Assembly: GCF_945859685.1 (NCBI RefSeq) | Contig: NC_079149.1 | Location: forward strand, 132,148,065-132,212,064 | Length of the DNA: 64,000 bases | Reading direction: 5' to 3' | From: Eupeodes corollae | Taxonomy: Eukaryota; Arthropoda; Insecta; Diptera; Syrphidae | In this document: positions 36,084-48,638 of the stretch, in pieces | How the letters are laid out: each line of letters opens with the position of its first letter | How positions within the stretch are numbered: position 1 is the stretch's first letter | Position numbers and translations under genes: made by a program | Notes under the pieces: generated by a model | Database searches by the model: none | The model's input: only the letters and a program-made list of their open reading frames with translations | Told to the model about the DNA's origin: nothing

Positions 36084-37373
36084 AAGGGTGATTTTTTTGA
36101 GGTTAGGATTTTCATGCATTAGTATTTGACAGATCACGCGGGATTTCAGACATGGTGTCAAAGAGAAAGATGCTCAGTATGCTTTGACATTTCATCATGA
36201 ATAGACTTACTAACGAGCAACGCTTGCAAATCATTAAATTGTATTCCCAAAATCAGTGTTCGGTTCGAAATGTGTTTCGCGCTTTACGTCCGATTTATGG
36301 TCTACATAATCGACCAAGTGAGCAAACAATTAATGCGATTGTGACCAAGTTTCGCACTCAGCTTACTTTATTGGACATTAAACCAACCACACGAATGCGT
36401 ACAGTGCGTACAGAAGAGAATATTTCGTCTGTTTCTGAGAGTGTTGATGAAGACCGTGAAATGTCGATTCGCAGCATTTGAGTTTGTGTTATTCGACCAC
36501 ATGGAAGATTTTACGCAAAGATCTTGGTATAAAACCGTATAAAATACAGCTCGTGCAAGAACTGAAGCCGAAAGATCTGCCACAACGTCGAATTTTCAGT
36601 GAATGGGCCCTAGAAAAGTTGGCAGAAAATCCGCTTATCGACAAATTGTGTTCAGCGATGAGGCTCATTTCTGGTTGAATGGCTACGTAAATAAGCAAAA
36701 TTGCCACATTTGGAGTGAAGAGCAACCAGAAGCCGTTCAAGAACTGCCCATGCATCCCGAAAAATGCACTGTTTGGTGTGGTTTGTACGCTGGTGGAATC
36801 ATTGGACCGTATTTTTTCAAAGATGCTGTTGGACGCAACGTTACGGTGAATGGCGATCGCTATCGTTCAATGCTAACAAACTTTTTGTTGCCAAAAATGG
36901 AAGAACTGAACTTGGTTGACATGTGGTTTCAACAAGATGGCGCTACATGCCACACAGCTCGCGATTCTATGGCCATTTTGAATGAAAACTTCGGAGAACA
37001 ATTCATCTCAAGGAATGGACCGGTAAGTTGGCCACCAAGATCATGCGATTTGACGCCTTTAGACTATTTTTTGTGAGGCTACGTCAAGTCTAAAGTCTAC
37101 ACAAATAAGCCAGCAACTATTCCAGCTTTGGAAGACAACATTTCCGAAGAAATTCGGGCTATTCCGGCCGAAATGCTCGAAAAAGTTGACCAAAATTGGA
37201 CTTTACGAATGGACCACCTAAGACGCAGCCGCGGTCAACATTTAAATGAAATTATCTTCAAAAAGTAAATGTCATGGACCAATCTAACGTTTCAAATAAT
37301 GAATCGATGAGATTTTGCAAATTTTATGCGTTTTTTTTTTTTAAAGTTCTCAAGCTCTTAAAAAATCACCGTT
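36084..37373 (+). mobile_element. DD41D mariner element (family M2), copy A, nested
   Basis: The element is 1,290 bases, flanked by TA (36082-36083, 37374-37375), with ends AAGGGTGATTTTTTTGAG and, inverted, AACGGTGATTTTTTAAGAG. It is nearly identical to copy B at 62647-63960 along its whole length, 24 bases shorter overall. It lies inside the Tc1-like element 35872-37532 and is younger than it. Confidence 0.95.
36197..37268 (+). pseudogene. M2 transposase copy A, three disabling lesions
   Basis: This is the same protein as the copy at 62760. Compared with that copy it has one GTGCGTACA unit fewer near 36403, a 10-base deletion near 36470 and a 4-base deletion near 36635; the last two shift the frame. 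A TGG to TGA change at 37074-37076 also stops it in the FL-WGY motif. The catalytic D residues (SDEAHFW, QQDGATCH, TPLDYF) all remain visible. At the tryptophan where copy B has its stop (SEW), copy A keeps TGG. Not functional. Confidence 0.92.
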
Positions 37374-37534
37374 TATATTATAACATGTTTCTCTATTATT
37401 TTGAAAACTATAACCTATTCTTAATTGAAAAGTTTGACAACATAAAATATGTACGATAAGTAAAATATAGCGCTTTCCTCACGTTGAACTCACCATTAAA
37501 AATTACAGTTCCTATTATTTTAGCCATAACTGTA

Positions 37535-38174
37535 TGTTTACATTTTGTATAAAGTATGAATACATGAATATTTTACAAGTTTTAAGTGAAAATTGTCGAT
37601 TTAAAATTCCAATGTTGCTGCCGCCTCAGTAAATCTATTTTGCAGATCTTCCCGGTTTTGTTTCTACTTCAAAAATATACTATACACCAAAAACTCCTCA
37701 ACCGACCGACAGACCGACCAACATCATCCAAGCATATTCCCATCAGCCATGCTTAACCTGTGGTAATAAATCTAAAAAGCAACAAAAAACTACACGTTGG
37801 CGCGTATATAGGTCAGAAATGAATTTTAAATCCGAAACACCATGTTCCGCTCTATGAAAATGATGATGATGAAGATGAAGACGATGATGATGGTGGTGAG
37901 GTGGTTCAGGCTCACTCGTCACTCTTTATAGCAATACCGCCAATTTGCTAGTTGCTTTGGCAGTGCTCTAGAGTGGTATAGTGCTGGCTATGAGCTAATT
38001 ATAAATTACCCATGAAGACACTATAGCTAAGGCAGTGTTATACGCATGTACCTAGATCTGGATTCTTAGAGCACAACTGACTCCATATCCATTTATTGAA
38101 AGACGACTTCATAGGAATAGATTGTGAATTTTACCATAGTTCCTAAATATTACCTTTGAATAAGAACAAAACAA
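37535..38174. other. spacer with a GAT/GGT microsatellite
   Basis: There is no gene. An impure run of GAT/GAA/GGT triplets spans about 37861-37905. Confidence 0.5.
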
Positions 38175-38856
38175 TGCTTCAACAGTGATTTATCCGCGGT
38201 TTAATAGTGGTTTAACAGTGGGTCAATAGTAGTTCCACTTTTATTCAGCAGCGGTTCAACAAAGTTTCATCAGAGGTTTAACTTTGGTTCAACATTTGTT
38301 CAACAAAGTTTCTTCAGTGGTTTAACCTTGGTTCAACAGTAGCTTAACTGCGGTACAATAATGGTTCAACCGTGGTGCAATAGTGGTTCAACATTGGTTT
38401 AACAGTGATTCCACTCGGATTCAACAAAAATTCATCAGTTGCTTATTCATGGGTTAAAAGTGGTTTAACAGCTGTCTTACTGTGGTTCAACAGTGGTTTA
38501 ACTGTGTTTCAAGAAATGTTTATACGTTTTTCAACAGGAGTTTGACAGAGGTGCAACAGTGTTTTCACAGTGGTTCATCAGTGGTGGTTCGACAGTATTC
38601 TTACAGTGGTTAAACCGCAGTTCAAAAGTGGATGAATAGTAGTCATCATTGGTTCAACATTAGTTCAACAGTGGTTCAATAGAGGTTTACCATTGGTTCA
38701 CCAGAGGTTGAACTGTGGTTTAAAAGAGATTCACATTAATTTGACAGTGGTTTAACAGAGTTTCATCAGAGGTTGAAAAGTGGATCACTAGTGGTTCAAC
38801 ATTGATTCAATGGTGGTTGAACTGTGGTTTAACCGAGTTTAGCAGCGGTTCAATGT
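38175..38856. repeat. degenerate 11-bp minisatellite (AGTGGTTCAAC)n
   Basis: About 680 bases are built from variants of AGTGGTTCAAC / AGTGGTTTAAC, with occasional 12-base and broken units, giving roughly 60 copies. Since 11 is not a multiple of three and stops occur in each frame, it is not coding. Individual units are quite diverged, so the array is old or noisy. Confidence 0.85.
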
Positions 38857-40589
38857 TATCCTTATTGTTTTGCTAGTGAAATTCTTTTATTTCAAAATCA
38901 CAACCGTAATAGAGTTTGGCAACCACCACTATGAACAAATATATATTGTAGGAGAATGCATCAAGGAACTGTCAGTTCATTGCTTTGCTTTTCGTTTCAA
39001 TTCATCTTCATGCGGATTAATTTTTTATCAAACTATAAGTGCATTCTATAATTAGATATACAAAATACCCTCGAACTCTATACAAAAATGAAGAGAGAGA
39101 GAGTAAAACTTTTCGAAAGAAATCTATACTTTTATCTAAGAATGTATGAAGTACCAATGGAAACCGATATTGTGTGTTTTGATCTACTTATTCAAAAACG
39201 TTGCACTTATGGTTATGGATTTAAATTTTGAGTTTGGAAGCAATATACAATCTTCTCGTCTCGTTGCGTTGCGTTGTGCTCCATGAAATAGAACCTTGAC
39301 AGTGAATAATTAGAGAAGACCTAAAATAGACATCATGATGGAATCTTGTTTAATTGGGTTGGTATTATGGAAGGTATATTAATAACAGGGGGTCTGGATA
39401 TAGATATCTATAAATTGTTAGTTGGTCATGTTAAAGTGAGGTAGGTTAGGTAAGAAAAGATTAATGCATTTTAAAGTGCATCACTATAAATAATAATATT
39501 ACCTTATGAAGAAGAATAATGCATTAGAATACGTGTTAGTTATCATTAAAATAAAATATCGGTCGTTATATTTTGAAGCTTTCTTTAATAAACACGAAAG
39601 GAACTTTAAAAGATCATAGCTTCTGATCTTATTTTGATTCTGCAAAAAAACATTAAAAAGTAAAAAGAGGCGATATTCTAAATGCTTTCGTTTTTTATTA
39701 CATGGAAAAGATGAATCTTAAAACTTCAATTCTGTGCCAAAGAGTATGTTAAAAGTCTTTACTTCCTGTTTAAGTGTTGAGCGATGTCTTTCATTAATTT
39801 AGTAGATACATATTTGAAAAACCATAAATAAATAATAAAACCAAACATATTAATGTTTCTTTTTTATGCTGACAAAATACATATACAAAGTAGTTTTTAA
39901 TGCCATTTTTAAGTAGGTGTTTTTTTTTAAAGGTATACAGTGTTTTAAGGAACAATTTTATAAGAAATCATTTTGTATAGTTTTATTACTTACACTTAAA
40001 GTCATAAAACTTTTATGTTAACGAACATACATGTTTGCTTTTATCGTAAATAAATATGTCTTGAAGATGTCAATTCCATCATAAACATAAATTTACTTTA
40101 ACATAAGAAGTCTTGCTATGGTAAGTTTTAAGAACTGCAGAGTTGGAATTCTTGCAAACTTGTTTACAAAATTAAAAACCTCATAGATCTCACAACTTTG
40201 CTTAACAATTTAAAGCATATAAAATGTTTTAATTCAGAGTTCCCCAAAATTTGTGTTTTTTCAGTCTCAAAAACTAAAGAATACTTTTTTAAAAGGTGGA
40301 GTTGTCCTGAATTCGAATTTCGTCTTATAATTTTTCCATCACTTCATTTCCGTAAAAAATTGTAGTACTAGAGAAATTGCAAAATACTTAGAATTTCAAA
40401 CTGCTGACCTTTTTTTAATTTAAACAATTATTTTTAGATTTTTGAATACAATGTTATTTGAAATACAAGTAATTGATACTTAGAAATATTAAACAATTGA
40501 TTGATTAAAAAAAAATGTCAGAAATTGTTTTCATCCAATAATTTTTTTTTTTAAATATGACTCCGGTTTTAATGTAAAAAGTCAAAAAA
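38857..40589. other. AT-rich spacer, no gene seen
   Basis: A short GA run lies at 39091-39104. Near 40277-40325 there is a second copy of the dispersed repeat first seen at 32329. Nothing coding is supportable. Confidence 0.45.
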
Positions 40590-40602
40590 TATCGGTTTAA
40601 AA
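40590..40602. repeat. target site duplication, left of twin-primed LINE
   Basis: TATCGGTTTAAAA is repeated exactly at 42864-42876. Confidence 0.9.
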
Positions 40603-40964
40603 CTTACTTACTTACTTAAGGTGGCACTACAGTCCGGGGTGGACCTGGGCCTCAACCAACAAGCGTCTCCAGCCAGCTCGGTCCCTAGCTAGCTGTCTCC
40701 AGTTTTGCACGCCAAGTTGGTTGAGGTCTCCCACCTGGGTGAGGCACTTGAGTCGCGGTCTTCCTCTAAATCTTTCTTTGACAGGGTCCACGCCTCAGCG
40801 CCATAGATGAGAACCGGGAAGATGAGTGTCTTATAGATGGTGATTTTAGATGCTCCTGAGAGGACTTTACTTCTCAATTGCCTTCTAAGTCCAAAGAAGC
40901 AGCGATTTGCAAGAGTTATTCTTCGTTTGATTTCAGCGCTGGTGTCGTTGTCTGCATTAATAGC
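40603..40964 (-). pseudogene. LINE C-terminal coding end and 3' tail
   Basis: On the minus strand the frame reads AINADNDTSAEIKRRITLAN, then RCFFGLRRQLRSKVLSG, then IYKTLIFPVLIYGAEAWTL, the standard post-RT region of this LINE family. The rest of the C-terminus has been deleted before the 3' UTR. The very end (plus strand 40603-40636) holds TTAC repeats and GGTGGCACTACAGTCCG, shared with the SINE. Confidence 0.88.
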
Positions 40965-42863
40965 ATATTCTTCGAGCTCTTGGATAAGACGTATGAGCAG
41001 TGCCCTGGCTATGACATAAAAATTGTCTTAGGAGATTTAAATGCCAAGCTAGGAAGAGAAGACATCTTTGGTGGGATAATCGGGAGATACAGCCTGCACG
41101 ACACCACCTCCGACAACGGATTCAGGCTGGTCGATTTCGCTGCGGGGCGAGACGTTCTGGTAGCTAGTATGCAGTTCACGCATCTTAATATCCACAAGGG
41201 GACATGGAAATCTCCTGATCAATCAACCGTCAACCAGATTGACCACATTGCGATCGACGCACGACACTTCTCCAGTATCAAGGATATCGGACCACTACCT
41301 CAATGAAGCCAAGGTACGGCTACGGATATCCCGATCCAAGACAAAACAAGAAAGTACTGTGAGAAGATTCGACGTTAGACGGCTACAATCGCAAGAGACT
41401 GCCATGTCCTTTTCCGATCGAGTCTCTAATAACCTCTTAAGGAGTCCTATGCTTCCTGCATTAAGCATTGAAAACCAGTGGCAACATTGCCTTGCAGCCA
41501 TCAGAGATGCCGCCTCTGAGGTGCTAGGTTTCACACGGCCACCACAACGAAACCCCTGGTTTGACGACGAATGCCAGCAAGCGCACGCAGCGAAACAAGA
41601 GGCATACAAAACGGCGCTGCACAAAAGGACTAGAGCTGCTCGCGAGCTCTACGAGCAGAAGAGGGGAGAGGAACTCCGGCCTCTTAGATGGAAAAAAAGA
41701 AAGCATGAGAAGCGCGTGATCGAGGAGATAGAGGGATGTCACAACAGGAATGAGGTTCGTAAATTTTACCAAAAGGTAAAAAAAACCTCCCAAGGGTACC
41801 AGCCACGAACCGAAGCCTGTAAAGACGATCAAGGGAACATCGTAGTAGAACCACAGTCGATGCTGAGAATATTTAAAGATCACTTCTCCAAATTATATAA
41901 CGGCGATGACGAACCGTATTCCGCTGTTAGGGAGATAGAACCACTCAACCTCGGCGACGCAGATCAACAATTCCGCCTACCCGACCTTGACGAAGTGAAG
42001 ATAGCTTTATCTAAACTTAAGTCAAACAAAGCTGCTGGAGCTGACGACATCGCTGCCGAACTATTCAAAGCAGCAGGCGATGACTTGGTAGGGAGCATGC
42101 ACCAACTCATCTGCAAAATATGGTCTGAAGAAAGCATGCCCGATGAGTGAAATCTCAGCAAAGTTTGCCCGATACATAAAAAAGGAGACCCTCTAAATTG
42201 CGCCAACTACAGAGGCATCGGAATCCTTAACATTGTATAGAAGATCCTCTCTGCCATATTATGTGAACGTCTGAAGCCCTTTGTCAAAAATTTGATAGGA
42301 AAATCCACTTGATCTTGGAAAAAACCCAGAAGCTTCAAATCGATACCCACCATCTCTTTATCGATTTTAAAGCCGCGTATGACAGCATCTATAGGGAAGA
42401 GCTCTACCGAACAATGCCTAGTTTTGGCATCCCTGTCAAACTTATCCGTTTGTGCGGAATGACGATGGAGAATGCACGCTGCTCTATCAAGGTCGGAAAA
42501 GATCTTACCGATTCATTTGATGACAAGGCGATGCACTGTCATGCGACTTCTTCAACATCGTTCTGGAAAGAATTGTGCAAAACTCAACCGTCAACACTAG
42601 AGGCACAATCTTCCAAAAGTCCATCCAATTACTCGGATACGCAGATGATATTGCGTAATTGGAAGAACAAAGCGTGATGTCAGTGGAGCGTTTTTGAGCA
42701 TTGCGACGGAAGCGAAGAAGACGGGTTTAGTGGTCAATGAGGGCAAGACCAAGTATATGCTGTCATCAAAAAAGGGCACTGAACGACGACGTCTTGGACA
42801 AAACGTCACTATGGACAGCTATAACTTTGAGGTAGTTAAGGACTTTGTCTACGTAGGCACCGC
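40965..42863 (+). pseudogene. LINE endonuclease-reverse transcriptase, inverted segment
   Basis: In order: the C-terminal half of the APE-type endonuclease (IKIVLGDLNAKLGRED with the GD-N-A motif; STVNQIDHIAID; then SDHYLNEAKVRLR, with a short frameshifting deletion before the SDH motif), a linker (PWFDDECQQAHAAKQEAYKT), and the RT (LKSNKAAGADDIAAELFKA, VCPIHKKGD, NYRGIGILN, THHLFIDFKAAYDSIYREEL, LLGYADDI). Broken frames include a TGA replacing a tryptophan after SMPDE (42148-42150), a TAG near 42238 and further shifts around 42300, 42520 and 42655. The catalytic YADD is preserved. Inactive. Confidence 0.9.
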
Positions 42864-42876
42864 TATCGGTTTAAAA
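42864..42876. repeat. target site duplication, right of twin-primed LINE
   Basis: This is the second exact copy of TATCGGTTTAAAA. Confidence 0.9.
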
Positions 42877-45800
42877 AGGTAACGAAATTAATTTATAAGG
42901 TTGAAAACCCGCATCGCTTAGTTTTAAATTTGACGTAGTTCAATATTTTTTTAATCTTAGGAGCCAAAGCTTAAACACAGCATTTTTCAGTAAAAAATGG
43001 GAAAGAAATCCACTTAAGACTTCCACAGAAAACTAAAATTGTCGTTATTATTTGTATACCTTTTACAAAAATTATTTTTATTTTGTCAATAAATAAAATA
43101 TTAAAGGGCAATCAATGATATCATTTGATAAAACCTCTTCCAAGGACTTAGTGTAGAAAAATAAAAACATACAGACAAATGACCTATTTTCAAAACGTCT
43201 CTGTCATGGTTATAAGGTTCTTTGCTAATACAAAATTATCTATCTAATCTCCCTCTCCGGAATTTGTATTTCATTCTTTCTTTCGATTTTGAGTGCCTAG
43301 GTATAATTTAGATAATAAAAATGCAGATATAAAATGACTGATTAATTTTATCAATATCAATTCTCATTATAAAAGTATTTCCTTTCATTTATGAAAAATC
43401 ATTTCAATAAATATTGATTAAAAAATGACATTGACCGTTAAATTGAACATCACAAAAATATAAATAAATTGAAAAAAGTAAAAAAACAATATTTCTTTTT
43501 CTCCACCAAACAAAACTCCAACAACCATTAAGTCATAACTCAGTCTATAAATTTTTTTAATAAATTGAAAATGCTTTATCAAAAGCTTAGATAACAAGTT
43601 TCTTAGTGAAAATAGAACAAAAAAAAACAGAAAATCAATAAGCATCCGTTTGATGATGGTGGGACAGGACATGTCCTTTAGAACCATTGAAACATGAATA
43701 AGCAATAACGACGACCAGCACTAGACACAGTCGAAGGCACAGGCACAGGATACTCTCTGACAGGAAGAAATGGAACAACAACAATGGAAGGAAAACTTTG
43801 TTGTTTTCTATTTGAATAGAGGCAAATAATTTATTCTGAAGAATAAATTAGTGCCAGTAAGGATTTGAAAAGTTGAATACAAAACAACAAAAAATAGCTA
43901 TGTATAATGTAGCAAGTGATTCAGAACGATTTTCGACAATTTTGTCGCCCACTTAAGACATGCGAATCCGTTTCCGTTCATACATTTTGTATTGTTTTGT
44001 TTTTATTATTTGTATCTTTTTTTCACTTGCGACAGAAAGGAACTATATAATTATATGGCAAGTATTGCTTTCGTAAAAATTTTGAATTTGTCAAAAACAG
44101 TGGAGTTGGTGATTCCTTCCGTCCAACTCACTGACAGTCCTTGACCCCACTGCTTAAACCATTGGGTCAATTGAGTTCGAACTTGGAGGTTTTAAAAAGA
44201 TTCACAGTAGAGTTGTTTTCATTTTTCTTCAGACCAAAAATTACAGCAGTCCGTATACAATTTTTTTTTGGTCAAAACCCAACAATTCAAATTTTCTCAA
44301 AAACTGCCCGACAAATTTTTAAGAAAATTTCTCAAAAATGTGTTTTCTTAACTTGATTTCTTTTAATATAAAATATATATATTCGTATTGCTTCACAAGG
44401 ATACTCCTCAGATTACCGTTATTTTGTTTTTAAACTTTCTCAGGTACTAATGAATAAATAATTCTTTATGAAAGAGTTCTTATATTGTTTTTTTTTAAAA
44501 AGATGTTTAGTATTTTTTTTCTTCAAAATTCGTAATTTTTTAAACGAAATTCAAGTTTAAAACGTATATTTTCAAGCACGTAATATCTAAATTAACTCGA
44601 AACAATTTCTCAAAAGCATTCTTGACTCAAAAATTTGAAAATTTCATACAAAGAATGTTTGCCCAGAGGTAAAGACCTTTTAAAAGGAATAAGACAATTT
44701 TGTTTTTTTCCAAGTGGTCAATCTTTTCAGCCTTATCGACGTAGACTAGCGACTTCACACGATAGTCAAGCTGTGCCTTGGAGGTCTATTCACGAGTCCG
44801 TAACCTCAAATTTTGTGGTTAAGCGTTTCCTTTCAATAAATCAATTGTGTCTTGAACTGCGTAACTTTGTTGCACCCGCCGTGCGCAGCCTTATTGTTGA
44901 AACCGCAGGTCCTGAACATTAATTGATCAACAAAAAAGTAGGTGATCATTGGAATTTAGCTGTAACTATTGACTGTAACGTTTTACATAGAAACGTTTTT
45001 AAAAGAAGTAAGAACTAATTACTGCACCAACTCATGAAGCTCACCAAACACTCAGTTTTTAATGATGTAACGGTGTCTTACATTCACTTGAGTGTTAAAA
45101 TAATAAATAACATAAAATGAACTTGGTATGCGATACGAATTTCGAACACGAACATTCTTTCAAAATAAATTTGCACAATTTAAAAGTGTTGTTCAGGCAT
45201 ATTCATGCTGAAATGTCAAACCAAATCAAAAATCGTTTGACAGCTGACAAAATACCTGTGTTTTTTTGGCACGCTATAAATAGTATAGTAGAAAATTCTT
45301 AAGAAAACCCATCGGCAGTAGCCAGATTTTTGCATTTAAAAATTGGTACAACTAAAATAAGATCTGTCAGAGTAATAGTAAAAAAAAACACAAATAGAAG
45401 AAAGTTTTGTGAAAATCAAGAGCTATGAGTAAATTCAGCAAAAAAAAACTAACTAATACCAATAAAATGTACAATTTTGAAGAAGAAGTGGTAAGCAAAC
45501 ATTTAGAAATTGAGATTCTATAAAAAAAAAGTTCATTTAACAATTGCAGCTTTGACATAAAATAAAAAATTCCAAAAAGGGGGTTTGTTCGTAGGCTACT
45601 CCATTAACATGAGGTGTCGAAGCGAGCTTGAAGCTCATCTTAATTGTTTATATACCTGAATCGAGTTGAAATGAGCTTGATTCGATTCGATTCGATTCGG
45701 TTCCGGTCGGGGATCGAAATAGGTAGCATGTTCTTATATGGTGCTGAACTATTCAGTTCTTCATTGATTAACACGTATCAAACTATCTAACTTGCACTTC

Positions 45801-48069
45801 ATTAGAAACATCAAAACAAAATTTGCATTTTAGAAAGTGTAGTCAAACTTAATCATTTTTAAATCTTCTTATTCGGTGGAAACACCATTAAGATTTATTT
45901 AACTCAAACCGAGATAAGCCTTCGGTGGAAACATAGCAAAACTTAATTATCTTTTCTATTCCTGCAAAATAAGCTCAGTTATTCCATTTTTATTAACAAA
46001 ATTAAATAATATCAACAGTAACAGATTGATTTTTTCCCCAATGGAAAACACATGATCCCAAATGCAAAACTACTCAACGAACACAGCCATCGAGATACAA
46101 ATGCAATATAAATCGTACCAACATTTGAGAAGGAAATCACATAAGATACTATTGATAGATTTTCTAACTAAACATGGGTAATGGTCGCCAGTTAGAAAAC
46201 GGTTTCCAACTTAAAATTTTATATCTCCAAAAAACCCTTGTCAAACAACTTTAATTTAAAAATTAACGGATTTTATAATTTTCAATACAAACATTTGTTG
46301 AACATAAACTTGCGACCGAGTTGTGTATTTTATTATGTTTGTGTACCTTTTTGAAGATTCTAACAATGCAGATGACGTAATCATCAAGTACGTTAAATAA
46401 TTCAAATGTATTTCAATCTTACTCTTTTTCCTGTTATTTTGTATTCTTCAATTTCAACTTCAATCCTTGGAAAGGAAAATGATACTGCATTATTTTTATG
46501 TGACGTATTTTATCAACATTTATTGCACAAAGAAAAAGTTTCATTCAAATAAAAATTAAGTCTAAGAAGTTCGTTGATTTTCATTATACGAGTATACCTC
46601 TTAACATAGATATGTTTGTAGATACTTTTTGGAACGAGCAACAAAGTCGAAGCATCCCAAACCAACTCCCAGTAGCAAAATCACAATCAAATTAAATGGA
46701 ATCCGATTTAACGATATCGCTTTCGCCTAGCATCACAAAACTCTAGCTTCTGGAAGGAAAGACACAAAACATGATCATGATGTTGTTGCTCAAATCTACT
46801 CTCGACTTGAGTTTTGCTTGTTGTATACTTCAACCGCCCGCCCGCCTAGCACTCCATTGGCCCTTGAGCAATAAAAAACCATAAAAACCCATGAAATATT
46901 ATCATTTCCTCATTTATTAAGAACTGGCTACGACTTCTCTCTCCTGGTTCTTGTTTCTGGTTTCTGGAATGGATAGGATAGGAATGTTGCATACTACTCT
47001 GTGCTGTGCTGAGCTGTGCTCCCTTGATGACGATATGGTGGGTTGCAAAATGCGATTATATCTTTTATGTTCTGGCTCTGCTCTGATGGTCTGGTCTGGT
47101 CTGGAGTGGCGTAGGAAGGTAGGTGGGAGTTATGTAGAGTCTTGGCAAATATAAATAAAATCCTCTTGAAACTGCTCCAAGGGATGATGACGATGATGGC
47201 AGGGAAACCTCCACTTTTGTTTGTTGTTTTTATTTTATTATAACTCTTGTAAATGGTCATAGCGACATTCATCCGCAGGGAATTGGAATTACGTCAGTTT
47301 TTGTGCTGCCAAATGTAAGATAGGCCAGAAAACATTCTATCCATCATACTATCGTTTATTTTATATTAAACTAGAATTTATTGGAAGATATAAAAAAGGC
47401 TTTTAATAAAAACAGGTAAATGCTTTTGGGTTTTTATGTAGATAAGATGAAATCGAATGTGTTTATCGTTATGTTTTCATTACATTTCGAAAGAGAGATA
47501 TGCAAGATTAACAATAGTCAGTATTGAGTTAAGCAAAGTATAAGGTAAACATTCTACTAAATATTTAATTTATGTATTTGCAATTAAATCAGCTAACTAG
47601 TTTAGAAGCTTTAAAGAATTACTAAATAAATTATGTAACGTTGACAACAGCTATTTTGACCAAAAAATATAAAAAACAAATTGAAATACGTAGGAAGAGT
47701 TGGCCACGTGTATCTACTTCGTCTCTTCTCGTAAATCAAACACAAAATAGAGACTAAACAGTACTGAGCACACTGAACATTGAAAATTGTGCTATTATTT
47801 TTCAAGTTACTTATTTAATTTTTATTATTTCGAAAAGAACTTGGTGATACAAAAATCTTCGGAAAATTTAGAAACTATTGGTTTTGAAAAATAAGAAGTT
47901 AGAAATTCACGTTTTTAGTGCGAAAAAAGACCATTATAATGATACCTTTTTGACGTCTGAAGAAAATATGTCAAATCATAAATTGACAAATAACTGACAG
48001 CTCTTAGGTGGCTGTGTCAGAAAAATATTTCAAAATGGATGCGTTCAGTGATTGCACATCAAGGTAGTA
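42877..48069. other. no supportable gene
   Basis: The region is AT-rich with scattered short frames. The frame at 44635-44922 has more balanced composition but no recognised domain, and the minus strand of the same DNA is also partly open. A GATTC pentamer run lies at 45672-45698. Small patches of moderate GC occur near 43680-43790 and 46830-47230. No element ends were found. Confidence 0.35.
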
Positions 48070-48638
48070 GTTAGAAATGGCGATCTCAAGGCAACCTAGC
48101 CTGAGATCCTATTAGCGCCGTTTTGAAACCAAAAACTCGTTTGAAATTTGATTGAAAGGGATAGATTGATAGAGAAGCTTCATAGCGATTATGTTAGATC
48201 CATTTTGTCGCATTGAGAAAAAAGATTAGGTCTCTAATCTTTGTTTCAGATAGTTTAACAAGTTCTTAAAAGAATGCTTTTCCAAAGCATTTCATTCTGG
48301 TGTTTGCCAAAGCAGGACATTTGTGAGGAAATGGATTATGGTTTGACTTTCTCTTTGGTCACTACAGCTACGGCAAAGGGTTGTAAGAGATACCCAACCT
48401 CTCTGCATGAACTCCTATAGGCCAATGTCCGGTACAAACCGCAACAATCCTGGCTATGTCTTGCCTTGGCCTGCATAGAAGATCGTTTGTACGGGTTTTA
48501 TTATAGGTGGGCCATATCTTCCTAGATATAATGTAGTTAGGTAAATTGCTCCACCTTCGGTATCATTCAGTTTGCTAGATAGAAAAGATTTTACCCTTCA
48601 TAGCACCAAGAGGAATGTTAACCATTTCCGCAAGTGAG

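Larger units (their letters stand above)
35872..37532. mobile_element. non-autonomous Tc1-like transposon, copy 2, host of a nested mariner
   Basis: The ends form inverted repeats: CAGTGATATCCAAAATAATA on the left and, reverse-complemented, CAGTTATGGCTAAAATAATA on the right, both followed by GGAAC and flanked by TA. Without the mariner inside, the element is about 370 bases. It shares internal sequence with the copy at 10704-11345 (AGTACGGCTAAAGAACGAAT). Confidence 0.75.
40603..42863. mobile_element. RTE-like LINE copy 3 with inverted 5' part (twin priming)
   Basis: A single insertion is bounded by a 13-bp exact duplication. The left part (40603-40964) is the 3' end of the LINE on the minus strand, with a TAAG-repeat tail against the left flank. 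The right part (40965-42863) is upstream LINE sequence on the plus strand: endonuclease, then RT, ending at VYVGTAI. The minus-strand part begins at exactly the next codons (AINADNDTSAEIKRR). The element was therefore split at one point with almost no loss and its 5' piece flipped. This is the hallmark of twin priming. The 5'-most endonuclease region is missing. Confidence 0.92.

Noticed and set aside
36197..37076. Three separate genes in mariner copy A
   Set aside because: They are pieces of one transposase in shifted frames, as comparison with copy B shows.
44635..44922. 95-codon ORF with balanced composition
   Set aside because: No motif recognised on either strand; could be an old element fragment but I cannot support a call.
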